NCBI RefSeq assembly: GCF_030272615.1
Contig: NC_081410.1
Span: 226,227,415-226,291,414 of the forward strand
Length of the DNA stretch: 64,000 nucleotides
From: Cryptomeria japonica
Lineage: Eukaryota > Streptophyta > Pinopsida > Cupressales > Cupressaceae
Direction: 5' to 3'
Position numbers and translations under genes: made by a program. Numbering within the stretch: position 1 is the first letter of the stretch; each line of letters opens with the position of its first letter. Shown one piece after another: positions 20,941-32,633 of the stretch. The notes under the pieces are model-generated. The model saw only the letters and a list, made by a program, of their open reading frames with translations. It was not told the DNA's origin and made no database searches.

Positions 20941-23089
20941 ACTTTTCTTTTGCAATGAGATGTTTCTCTCTTTATTGTTACAGAATAGAAGTACTTAGAA
21001 ACACCATCTTTAAAACTCAAAAATAGAGAATAAGTATACACTAGCTTTCCTTTGTTCATGCTAGCATTTCTCAACCTATTTTTCAGCCAGGAGCGAAAAA
21101 TAGGTAACAGTTCTAATTTGTTCCTAAGAATTCAAGAGACGGTATTGACTCGGTGAAACCAATAACCACGCTTTGCCTCACCATGCTGGGGACAACTACA
21201 CAAAGTGAGTGCAATCTTCAAGGGATGTGCTTATGATTTTCACGTCATGAATAACTACCATCAAATCGAACAATATTTATCCAGACAAAAGTTAAGCATC
21301 CACAAAGTAAACTTAGACTAACTTTACACAATGAACAAAATTCATCTGTTCATCAAAAGTATGAGCGAAAGATTCACCATAAATCAATACTTATCAGATC
21401 TTGCATTCGTCTAACAACCATGAAATTAAATTTAAACTATGACGAGGGACAAGAACCATGCAAACTCCAAAATAAGAGAAGTAATCGCACCATCAATTCA
21501 AACAATGCATTACTTATTACTTTGGTAGTCACAAACAACAATTTGCTTATCTCAATATGTTTTGCAACATACTTCCATGTTTTACAAACGGGGGGTGAGC
21601 TCAATTTATAGGCTTTTCAATTACAATTCAATGGTTAGGATTGATTTCAAATAAACGATCGAGATTACAAAATAAAACCCTAATTAGGGTTTGTCACAAC
21701 TACCCCTCTACCAATGAGAAAACTACATTTGGGGACACTTGTCCTTTTGCTAAATATAAACCAATAATAAAATAGAAAGTTGTTGCGTTGTGGAGTGTGC
21801 CTTCTAGAAGCCTCCGTGGATAGGTCAGGTTCATTGAACCTGGACATGTTGACTTGGAACAATTTGATTGGTTGGAAGATGACGAGGTGCGACCTTAGGG
21901 TGTTGGATGTCCTCCTTGGTCACTTTGTTCTTCTTCCAAGTACTTGCCTTAGAATATCTTTCCTTGCCGACAACTCTGTCCTTTGCGCTTACTTCTTCCT
22001 AGCTTTGATCTTGGATTCCTTTCAAGATTTTGATCTCTTTTTCTCACTTGCATTTGAATCTTTGAGGTTTGGAAGTCTCCGTTTGGAGCAATGCCTGTGC
22101 TTGAAGTTATTAAAATTTTCTTTCCAGTTTGCTTTGAAATTCCTCCTACTTGAACTGGACTGATGTTATCTTTCTAAATTCTCCAATTTGTGTCAAGAAA
22201 TTGTCTAAGTATGGAAATTTATTTGGAGTACTCCTCTTGTTTCCATGTTTCCATTTGATTTTGATTGGGAGCTTGTCTTCAATTCCTTAGGAGATGAAAT
22301 CCTTCAAGAAGTTGCTCTGATTGCTTCAATAGGTCTGGGATTGTAGATGAAATCCCCCAAGAAGTCTGAAATTCTTTTTTCTATATTTTCACCAAGTCTG
22401 AGGTTTTTTCTTTTTTGATGCTTTGAAATTCTTTCAAGTGCCCTGAATTTGGAGAAGAACTCACCTGTGCTTTTGCCAGTCATGGAGGAAATTGGAATAT
22501 TCTCTGTGAAGTATTTCCCCCACAGCCAAATTTTGGCTATTCATTTTCATTTTGTAACACCTTCATGTGGACCTTTCAAAACTTAGCCAAGATTTGACTC
22601 TTTTAATGTGGAAAACTCCACACTTAGCCATTTTTCATTCCCCCCCTTTTTTTTGTTTCCTCTTGGCAAATTCCAACACTTGGGTCGGACTTTAGAAATT
22701 CCTTTCCTTGCTTGGGTGGGACTTCAAACATTTTTTTTCCTCGCTTGGGTAGGACTTTGAAAATAATTTTCCTTCCTCGAACTTTCACTTTCAAACTTGA
22801 GAATGAATGAGAATGAAAATGACAAGTTGAAATTGATATAAGGTTGAGAAGTTTGATCCTTTTTAGCATCTTTACATTCTTTCATGGATTCATCGAACCT
22901 ACTCTTCTCATCTTCCTCAAAATGGCAACTCAATCCCATAAAAAAAAAATTCAAAAGAAAGTTTCTATTCTTGTTTCTTGGCGCCACTTCACACTTTGTC
23001 CTCATCTTGTCCATGTGTTGGCAGGATTTTTTTTTAGATTCTTCATGTGTTTAGGAAATTTTCTCCAAGTGTTGGGCGAATTTTCTTGA

Positions 23090-24000
23090 CCTTCCAAACC
23101 TGGTCAACTCTTCATCCATGGCAGACTTTGCTATGTGCTAGGACATTCTTTTCATGACCTTGGCGGAGCTCATGTGGTGTCATGCTATTTCCAACTTCAA
23201 GATGATGGACTTTATGTGGCCTTAGGCCTTTCTTTCTCCTTCATGGGTGGAGTTTAAGTTTTTCCATGCCATTTCTAACCCTTTGGTGGACTTCATGTGC
23301 TTGTATGCAGGGCGGACTTGACACTTGGTCTAGACAATTCACTCTTTTTTTGGGGGTGGGGGGGACTTTGTTGATTGCTATGCCATCTTTGTTTCATGCT
23401 TGGAAGAGTTTAGCCATTCCTAGGGACATTTCCATTATGACTTGGGCAGCCTTTACCCTTAGCCATGCCATTTTCATGCTAAGTGCTAGGCAGACTTGGC
23501 TAGGTGCTATAACGATTCTCTTTTCCAATCTTGGTGGACTTGGCACCTTGGCAAGACAATCTTTACTTTTACTTTGGCGGACTTGCTACCTTGTCATGCC
23601 AATGCTTGCTTTTCCTTGGCAGAGTTGGCTAGGTGTTATGCCACTTTGATGTTTTTCCTAGGCGGACTTGACACTTAGTCAAGACATTCCCTTCATGTGG
23701 CATGGCGGACTTCACCCTTCCTTAAGACATTTCTTGCATTGCTTGGGCGGAATCTAACTTGGCACGAGACACTCCCATCTCCCTCCATGGAGGACTAGAC
23801 ACTTTGGCAAGCCATTTGCATGATTTGACTAGGCGGACTTTGCTCTTTGCTAGGACATTTCTATCATACCTTGGCAGAATTCATCATGCGTCAGGACATT
23901 TTGTGCTTTTCTCAAGCAAACTTTGTTATGGCTTGAGACATTGCCATTTCCATCATGGTTGATTTTGTATTGGCTTGAGACATGGCTATCTCCATTTAGA
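23090..24000. repeat. Tandem array 4: GGCGGACTTG units
   Basis: About 15 diverged units of roughly 50-65 bp share GGCGGACTT(G), CACTTGG and a CATGCCATT or AGACATT box. Some contain a short inverted repeat, such as CTTGACACTTAGTCAAG near 23,665. Long frames across it come from the periodicity and are not genes. Confidence 0.7.
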
Positions 24001-24465
24001 AAGTTTTTTTGGCCATTTACACTTGATGGATTTCTCGATGATTTTCCTTGATTTCTTTACCTTGGAGGTACAAACTTGCATTCTGAAGACAGGAACTGAC
24101 CAAACCCTAGATCTCCTTTCCAAAAATAGAAAAAGCATGGCTCACTAAAAAATAGTAAAAAACTTTCTAAAAGTAGCCATTTCAGGGATCAGTCCCAAAT
24201 TGCCAAAAACAAAACTCCCTAAAAATTAGAAAAAAGCAGAAAAAACAAACTTTCTAAAAATAGAAAGTTGTCCAATTTGACTCATATCAATTGCGTTTTT
24301 CGTCCTTCGGGCCCTCTAAGCACTTTGATGGTGTCTAAACACTGTTCCGATCATGATTTCTCTAATTGACTCTGATGCCTACCTAAAAATTCTAACTCCT
24401 CATTGTAAAAAGATTGATGATTAGTAGTTGTGATGCCAAGGCAAAGCCCTAAAAAACAAAAACAA

Positions 24466-24511
24466 GGGGGTCCCCATTTGCAATGAGGCGATGTGTGAAA
24501 AGGTTACAACA
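24466..24511 (-). other. Paired hairpins at LTR-like start (form gamma)
   Basis: From 24,511 downward: a weakened first stem (TGTAA/TCACA), then CCTCATT/AATGGGG with a short loop, then ACCCCC. Compared with 12,425-12,470, the bases of the second stem differ while pairing is largely kept. Confidence 0.65.
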
Positions 24512-24732
24512 TGACCCACATGAGATAGATTCATTTGAATAGCTCTCTTGAAGATAAATCTTTGATTATAATGCGAGCTCATGAATACACAAAACTGCTC
24601 CTATATACTACTAGTTTGTGTTTTTTAATGGTTTGAAATTGGCGAATGGTCCTAGAGTGGTGCTTATCTATAGAGCAATAGAGCCACAACACACTAAGAA
24701 GACACAATCTAAAATAAAAGAATATGAAGCCG

Positions 24733-27700
24733 TGCATTTGCATACACCAAAGATCATGCAGTTCTTTAATAAAAGATACATAGTAATCCACAAGATAACA
24801 ACATATATTCATGTATAAAATGAGAGAGATTGTTACGATACTTGCAATGTTTCCAAAACGCTATTACATTCATTTGACCAAATATTATGTGATGTCTCCA
24901 TCTTTGCCCTAATGTTATAATAGCCAGAAGATACTTATGTGGTTAAGGGGTGGCAGCCCCTGAGCACCTATAAAAGATAGTTTGAAGTAAATATATATAG
25001 CAAATCGATAGAATAATAAGATACTTGAAAAATCGTGAAATATTATGAATATGACAATTTTCCCTTAGTCACATTAGGAGATATAAGGATAGATCAGGAT
25101 CCAAGGTGAATGATGTCTCCATCAACACTATCATGGCAATGATCATCATCTCAAATAAAGATAATAAGTAACATGTTCATTTCATCATACTTCTCTTATA
25201 CGAAGTGAGAAGACCACCTTCATGGAAGAAGGATTTGATTAAAGATAATCAAGCTTGTAGACAAAAGTGATCATTGTACCTCACTCAGTATAGAATCCAC
25301 ATAAGCATAATCATATTGATTACTATGAAGACAACTATCATTGCATCTCGGTTCTAATGAATAACAATGAAGATCATTGGTTGGCAATCAATTGTCACCC
25401 ATTAGACATAAGTTAACTAATGCCACACATAAATGGATAACATCGATTATACAAGTAATATTCGATCTATTGATATCCTGTAAGGAGACACGATCAAAGA
25501 GATTACATTATCAACAATGGTTAAGGATATCGGTTTAAGAAATGAGTTGACTAATCGATCATTAGTCATAACCAACTTTAATGACAACAGGTTGTTATGG
25601 GTGACAATGATTAGTTATAATAAACAACCATTAAGTGACAATGATTAGTTATAATAAACAACCATTATGTTAATCAACATTGATTATAATCTATATCATT
25701 ACCGATGGAGTTGTGAACAGGCACAAGTTAGAAGATTAATGGCAGCAATCTATTATTATGACTGAAGAAGACAATGGTTAATGAGAAGACGACTAATTTG
25801 TATTCATGAGATAACTAACAAATTATATGTTATGTGGTGCGATTAGCTTATAATGAAAAGAGGCGATCATGAATAGGCATTGGATATGTCTTTTGGGACA
25901 CAAACTATCATTCCAATTTTGCAAGATATAAGGAAGCGATCAGATTCACTTTGACAATCATCGATTTGGAAGCTTTTATCTCTTTTATCCATATTTGGAT
26001 TTTCTCTTTGAGCATCTGCCTTATTGACTTTTTATCGGTTGTAAGCACATCAAGTACAAATCAGAGACAACACCATTGATTGCAAGGAAGAACCAAATAT
26101 ATGAGACACAACGTCAGATTTGTTGCAAGTTTATACTTCCATTTCTGAGATAGCAACAATATCGCTCTAAGTGATATTATCATATCAGACATTGCATGAA
26201 TTAAAGGATCATATCTGAGACAATAATCCTATCGCTACAAGCAATACTATATTACATTTTATTGCACACATCAGACATAGCAATAAGTTACTATAAGACA
26301 AGATCATCTTGCATATTTTTAGTGGCCATATTTGATATAGCAAAGATCATAGTGGTTATTGCACTAAGTGCAAATTCATCTACAAGGTCAATTCGCTAAA
26401 GCATACATCTAATTGTCTAAATCCGAGATAGCAAGTGGTATTGAAATTAATCATTTAATATATTATTATCTTTACATTATAAATTGCATAAGTTAATAGT
26501 GACATAAGATATTGTAATTCATAATAAGTTTAAAGAATACAAGTTAATCGTCCCATAATTCCAAGATATCCAAAAAGGGACATTACATTATATTCATGCT
26601 AGCAAATGTGGCAAGGAAAAATCCCTATCCTGTGTCTAAGAAACCTTTCTGAATATACACCTAATGCCATAGAGACACATCATGCACCAAAATCCACATG
26701 AAATATTAATCTTCTTATATTTTGATGGTTTGTACCCACAAAATGAACCAAACTTGCACCAATGGCTGCCTTGCAACCTCCTTGGTGTTGGAAGAACAAC
26801 AACTGAACCGACATTTTCAAAATGAGAAAAATACACAACATATACATTGGCCACCAAAACCTTAAACAACATTGTAGTGCTACCCAAATCCACAGTTGAA
26901 GACAAATCATGCCCAAAATGGGTGATCCAAATGAATGGGAACCAATCACATTAAATTTTGGTAGATGGGTGATTGGGCATCATTACTTTGGATAATTGGA
27001 GTAGGTCAGATAGGGAGAAAGTCAATCGGCCGCAAGGAACACCAAAAATCATTTAAAATACATCAACAATGCAAACATCATCCCAAAACACGTTTTGGCA
27101 TAAAAAATCACTACTCCTTTACAAAAGGAGCTATTAGGGATCGAGAAATTAGTCTACCTCATGGTTGCACGCTAATTGGGCCCTAAACGCAAACAAAAGC
27201 CAATGCAAAACCCTACCAAAAAGAACATTTTGTTGGGATTAAGGTATCTTTAATCTTTGAGAGTCCTACCATGATTTAGTTAATTATTTATTTAATCCCA
27301 TTGTGCATATTTTATTTAATATATCCTAAGAGTTAAGTTTCAAATGTTGCATATCACTCTGTGTGACCCAATGGGGAGATGCCTTCTCACATGTAAAGTG
27401 GAGAGTATGTAAAATTTAGCCACTAGTCATAGTGACACTTATTCTAGGCAAAGGGAATTGTAAAATCCTTGGGAGGAGCGCCTAGATGCCACGTGACATG
27501 TTAGTGTGGAGTTAAATATTGGTGAGATACGAGAACTACTAAGTCAGGACTTGTGAGTAAAGATGAGTTAATGTGCAATTGTGAGTTCATTTTAGCAAGT
27601 AGCTTTATGCCTGTTGGACCCCCAAGTATGGATTTGACATGTTTGTATGAGGTGTTATATAATGAAAGTTACCGTTTTGAAGGATAGGTGGTAGTGGTTG

Positions 27701-28432
27701 GGAAAGTTATACTTGTAACGTGTCATGAGTATGGAAAGCTTCTATTTTGGACACCACTTGTCTAACTAAACATGGGAGATGGTTTTGGAAATCATGGGCG
27801 CCTACCTTTCATGTATTGGGCTATATAAATATGTTAATGCCTTAGTTGATTTAATGAGAGACATTGTTTATTTTCTAAGATGTAGAGAGGCTATCGAAAA
27901 TGATCCAAAAATATCGGTGATTGTAACTACACCTGAAAAGAGCATAAACTTTGCTATTGTATTGTAATTGTTCTATTATTGTAATATAGTTGATTTATGC
28001 TTTGATGTGTAGGTTTTTTCCCATAAGGGTCTTACCATGTAAATCTGGTGTTTATTGTTTTATGTGTTTTGAAGCTACCTTGCCTTTGAGCATCTAAATC
28101 TATAATTGTGTATTGGTTTGTAAGAAATTTTTGCATTCATTTGTCTGTGAGATTTTGCATCAGGAAGGCTATTTCCACAGTTTGCTTTCCTTTCACACTT
28201 ATAGGGCATCGGCCCTTGGCCCACCTTCAACCTTGTGTTGTTTTGTAAATATTACTACATGCCAAAGAAGACAATCAAAACACAAAATGTTTGAGCCTTG
28301 AAGAATAGGCCTTTTTGAAAAGTTCACATCGATGATTGAAGAGGAGAAAGTATGGGAATCTCCAACACTTTTTTTGTCTAACTTCATCATTCATCATTTC
28401 TCCAAAGTTGGTGATCAATAGTATATAGGGAA
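24733..28432 (+). repeat. Repeat Y, copy A (interrupted)
   Basis: 24,733-24,889 plus 26,588-28,432 match 42,855-44,872 closely over about 2 kb in the same orientation, with scattered substitutions and small indels. It begins at TGCATTTGCATACACCA and ends at about GTATATAGGGAAC. No protein frame survives. Near the 3' end it carries text similar to copia LTRs (CCATGTAAATCTGGTG). Its class is unclear. It is split by the insertion at 24,890-26,587. Confidence 0.8.
24885..26592. mobile_element. Probable solo LTR inside repeat Y
   Basis: The inserted 24,890-26,587 (1,698 bp) begins TGATGTCTCC and ends GGGACATTACA, so it has TG...CA ends with imperfect inverted termini. It is flanked by TTATG (24,885-24,889) and TTATA (26,588-26,592), a 5-bp target duplication with one change. 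Copy B of repeat Y has the empty site, reading CCAAATATTATA and then continuing. There is no internal coding region. The content is AT-rich with loose repeats, such as TGATGTCTCCATC again at 25,108. Confidence 0.75.
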
Positions 28433-29899
28433 CTAGGAACCTGTTATGCCTTGCATACCCACCCCATCATTTTCTTTGATTTCAAAATGTTGGTTCCCCT
28501 TTTGTTTCTTGTTTGTCTTTCTTCTTTTTGTTTTTCCTTTGAATTTTTGTTTTGATCACTTCGGAAACCCAGAACCCCAGAGTTGCGAGGTGATCTTTGT
28601 CTTGTTTTTATTCTGTTTCAAAACCTGAGAATCCCAGAGTTTCAAAATAGTCTCTTTGCTGTTTTTTTTTGTTTTGGTCTATTTCGGAACCCCGGAGTTT
28701 CAAAATAGTTTCCTTGTCCCTTTGTTCTTTTGTTCTGTTAGGACCCCAGAACTTCGGAACCCTGAACTCCCGAGGTCCTCCCCTTTTTGTTTGCTTCAAG
28801 GCCCCGGAACCCCGGAATCCCGAATTTTCGAAGTCTTGTGGTTTGTCTTGTTGAAGCCTCAAGATCGTAGAGTTTCGGAATACAGAGGTCTTCGTGCCTT
28901 GTTGTGTTCTCCTCGGAACTCCGGAACCCTAAAATCCTGAGCTTGTTTTTTGTTCCACCTTAGAACTCTGGAACCCCTGAGTCTCGAGGTGTGTTTTTGT
29001 GTTTTGTTCAGAGCCTCAGAACCCCGAAACCTTAGAGTTCTAAGCTTCTCTTTGTTTTGTCTCGGGACCCTGGAATCCCAAGGGCGTGTTTAGTGAGGTC
29101 GTACAGTTGCAAAGGGGGGAGTATAAATAGGCCGAAATGAATGATTTTCATTCATTTGTGCAATCTACTTCTACGAAATTCAAGCTCTTCCTCTTGCGCG
29201 TCTCGCCTCCTCACTCGTCCGTGTTTTTAGTCTCGCCGCCTTTCTAGGTTGGTTTCCTTTGTTGTGTTTCTTTCTTTTTTAGCTAGGGTTAGATTAGATT
29301 TGCATGTTTTCAATAACTTTTGGGCCTTTTTCATTTTTTTTGCCTCACGGAACCCTAGTCTCTGCATTTCAGGATCTTGGAACCGAAATCCCGAGGCATC
29401 CGTAATTTTGCCCTTCTTTCCTACTTCGGGATCTCGGAACTCCAAAATTCCGAAGTGACTGTTTAAAAGATTTTACCCATTTTGGAACTCCGAAATCTTG
29501 AACCCTTGAGCTCAATTTAAAATTTTGGTCTTTCCCACCCCGAAACTTCGTAGTTTCGGAGATCCGTCCTTGAGAAATTTATCCCATTTTGGGATTCCGG
29601 AACCCCAGAATCTCGGAGTTTGTGTTTTGAGCAGTCTTACCCACCTCAGAACCCTGGAGTTATGAAGTTGATCCTTATAGTGTTTTCACCCACCTCGGAA
29701 CGTCAAAACCCTGAAGTTCCAAAATCACCCTTTTGAGGTCTATTACCAAACTCAGAACCCTGGAACTCTGGAGTCCCTAAATTAGCTACTTTCAAAGATT
29801 TTCATGCCTTAGAACCTTGGAGTTTTAGAGTATGTGATGATTTAATAATAGGATATGATAGCTAATTATGGATTTCTTCTTGTAGGATAAAGAAGATTG
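28433..29899 (+). repeat. Tandem array 3 and leader of copy 3
   Basis: Units of about 55-75 bp built on TCGGAACCCCGGAGTTT-like text run on both sides of a TATA box. Many contain inverted repeats, such as CTTCGG/CCGAAG at 29,424-29,455 and CGAAAC/GTTTCG near 29,540. The array spans about 28,555-29,100 and 29,345-29,835. The short frames within it are by-products. Confidence 0.7.
29122..29129 (+). promoter_or_regulatory. Likely TATA box (TATAAATA)
   Basis: TATAAATA follows the purine run AAAGGGGGGAG and precedes a leader with C/T-rich, GC-richer text and then array units. It lies about 770 bp upstream of the copy 3 coding region, as expected for an LTR or leader promoter. Confidence 0.5.
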
Positions 29900-32628
29900 A
29901 TGGACCCATCCCCAAGCAAGAAGAAGACCAAAGAAGAGGTAAAGTTGGACAAGAAGCTGATAGTGATGAATATCAATATCAAGGAAAAACTCTAGCTTCC
30001 AAGCTGGAAGACAAAGTGCAATGGGTAATTGATACAGAGATTGGTCACATAGAGCTGGAGGACATTGAAGCTCAATTGCAAGCCAAAGCATTAGAAGCCC
30101 CGTATAGAAGGATCAAAATATTGGGCTTAATAGAAGTAAGCATTTTCCCTCAGACGATGCAGTCACCTAAGCTCATCTTAACTTTTGCAAAAAACTATTA
30201 GCAAGAGACAAGACAATGCATGGATGGCAATGGAAATGTAATTGTGGACCTTTCCCCAGACATGATAGCAATGACTTTCGGAACACCAGTAAGGGAAAAG
30301 GTATTGGTGACAACAGAAGAACATGCTATTTCTTTGTTTACAAAGAACACTTCTAATTACAAAATGCATATTAATGAGGCATGGCCATCAAAGCCAAGAA
30401 AAACCAGTCTCAAAGCAACAAATATTCTGAGGGCGGATTTTAAAGAGCCCCAAAGAGACCTTATTATTATGCTAAGCAGAGCCTTTGGGAAGGTAGATTG
30501 TAGACACTTTTATACATGAATGTTTCACTATATGACCACAATTTTGATTGGAAAAGATTATTTTGACTGGCCTTAGATCATTTCCGACAATATCCACACT
30601 CGAATGATTATAGTCTAGCAGACAAAGAAGTTCTTTATAACTTCTTATGTAGTATGGGTGGTCATTCGAACTGGTAAATTTCAGGGGTTAAAGACTAAGG
30701 GAAAGCTAGGAGAAGAGCCAAGACAAAAAAGGGTATGGGAGTATCATACTTAGCTACCTCTCTCTCAAGCTAAACTACATTTCAAGAAGATAAATGATGT
30801 ATTTGTTTATGGTATAATAATAAAATTGACAGGAGATGTAGGAGATATGATAACCATTGAAGCCATGCAAATGATTAAAATGTGGGGGTGTTGGTTCTTG
30901 CAAAACCAACAATCTACTTACATTCGAGTTAGGGGGTTCATAGGTAACCCATTCCTCCTACCCAAATATTGCAGCAATAGAATCATTATTTTGGAGTATG
31001 CCAGGCACTTGGCGGGTCTACAAACATTGTTAACACTGAAGCATAAGATTGGAATCACCTTGCTTGTTTCTCTCGAGCATTATACATGTCCAAACATCCA
31101 AGCAACAAGGGCAACCGAGCAAGAACTTCAAGATTTGAGTTTAAAAGAGTTTGATTATGCTCGTGAATGGTATGATCCCTATGGAAAACTGAAGCAAATG
31201 ATGCCAAAATCATATGAAGGACATAAGCCCGCATTGGAGGATTTTTGGGCCAACCTCCAAGATAGTTTTGAAGTAAGAGAGAAGGGATATTATAGGTTGT
31301 CAGTTCCCCAAATCAGGAATTTTGAGATTGAGATAAATATCCCTAAGGAGTTGAGAGACGACGATGAACTACTTGACCTTGTATTCAAAGAAAAGGGAAT
31401 TGATCAAAGACCACTCACTCCCATCAAATGGTCCAACCAAGGAGAGTTGGATATTGAAATTGTTACAACAAAAGTTTTGGAAAAGACGAGGCAAAGGTTA
31501 AGTTTAAGAATCCATCCTAGTGCTGCTAAGGAGAAGAAGAAGGGGAAAGCAACCGATAACCCTCAGACCAAAGTGCACAAGGAATATGTAAGGAGAACGA
31601 GGTCAGATTCAAGAAAGAACACCTCTACCGATCTGGAAGAAGCAACAATGCCAATTGACAATCGGGAGCTCAAGAGGCAACAATCGGGAGCTCAAAAGGC
31701 AATTGGATGCTAAGATGAAAGAGTCCCAATTTTTGAAAACTGCTGCAAAACATGGGATTTTTACAGGGTTACAAGCTATCCTGTAGGATTCTATCACTCC
31801 CGTCCTTCCTACAATTGGTCTTGGTCCAGGTGAAGGTGTCTTTCAAGCTAAGACAACTAAAACACCGTGGCCTCCTACCACTCAAACGAAGGAAGCTGAA
31901 GTGCAACCTCCTCCTGCTTCTTCTACACAACAAGCTACACCCACTCCATTGCCAACACAAGAAATGGTTATCATCCCTAATCTTGAAATAATTTAGATGA
32001 AGACGATGAGCCTATTGAAATTGTAGCAAAGAAGAGGAAAGTAGAAAAGAAACTAAAAGAACCACAGGAGGAGCTTTCCATAGAACCAGAGAAGCAACCA
32101 GAGGCTACAAAAGAACCAACCGTACAAGTGCAACCTATGGAGATTCATGTACAGGTTACAAGAGAAGAGGCACTTGATGATGAAGATGATGAACAAGATG
32201 AAAGGATCGTCCTCACTCATCAGGATCAAGAGATTTTGCTTCAACAGGTTAGAGGAGATGAGCAGGGGAATAAAGATGAAACACAAAGGCAATATGGAGA
32301 AGAGGTTTCTAAAAAAGTTAGAAGAAATACAACAACAACTCGACCAATCTCTTCAAACTAGTCTTGCCCAACAAGCTGCTCAATTTCAGCAAAGACCACC
32401 AACTCTTGAAGATCAATAGGATCAACAAGAGCATCAACAGGAGGAGCAACAAGATGAAGATCAACATAAAGAAGAGGGAGAGTAAAATTTAGAGGCTCAT
32501 AAGGTCACTGTAGAAGTAGCAGTACAAGGAGAGGAGCATGATGACATTGTCCCACAATGGTTAAGTTTTACTTTAAAATAGAAAGAGAAGGTCATCCTCC
32601 CTAGTATAACATTGCAAGATGCGATTAT
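29900..32628 (+). pseudogene. Unknown retroelement-associated protein, copy 3, 5' part
   Basis: An ATG at 29,900 is followed by a frameshift near 29,940. From there one frame stays readable to about 31,700 apart from stops at 30,199 (TAG), 30,517 (TGA), 30,574, 30,616 and 30,751 (all TAG). It aligns with copies 1 and 2: DFDW-like YFDWP*IISDN, WGCWFLQNQQSTYIRVRGF, LLPKYCSNRIIILEY, LEDFWANLQDSFEV and LSVPQIRNF. A 22-bp duplication at 31,659-31,702 shifts the frame. A Pro/Gln- and acid-rich region follows, with more TAG codons. The retrotransposon at 32,634 interrupts it; the remainder is at 40,479-41,430. It is non-functional as read. Its leader has array 3. Confidence 0.75.
31659..31702 (+). 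repeat. 22-bp tandem duplication causing a frameshift
   Basis: CAATCGGGAGCTCAAGAGGC plus AA is repeated immediately with one base different. Since 22 is not a multiple of three, it moves copy 3 into another frame that stops at 31,711. Confidence 0.85.
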
Positions 32629-32633
32629 AGATT

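Larger units (their letters stand above)
21060..24511 (-). mobile_element. Long LTR-like unit (gamma) with internal repeat array
   Basis: On the minus strand it starts TGTTGTAACCTTTTCACA at 24,511 with the paired-hairpin layout, passes through a repeat array (24,000-23,090), reaches a TATAAAT box (21,604-21,610) and continues into an R/U5-like part to about 21,060. No protein frame is credible: the 127-codon plus frame at 21,780-22,163 is a low-complexity shadow. It is either a long solo LTR or a gutted element. The 3' end is approximate. Confidence 0.45.

Noticed and set aside
21780-22163. 127-codon plus frame rich in Leu and Phe
   Set aside because: Low complexity, inside an LTR-like unit on the other strand, with no domain match.
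23266-23649. 127-codon plus frame with Trp/Leu repeats
   Set aside because: It is produced by the GGCGGACTTG array.
24890-26587. Insertion read as a DNA transposon with GTGATGTCTCC/GTAATGTCCC inverted ends and an ATTAT duplication
   Set aside because: Possible, but TG...CA termini with a 5-bp TTATA duplication fit an LTR better, and no transposase is present.
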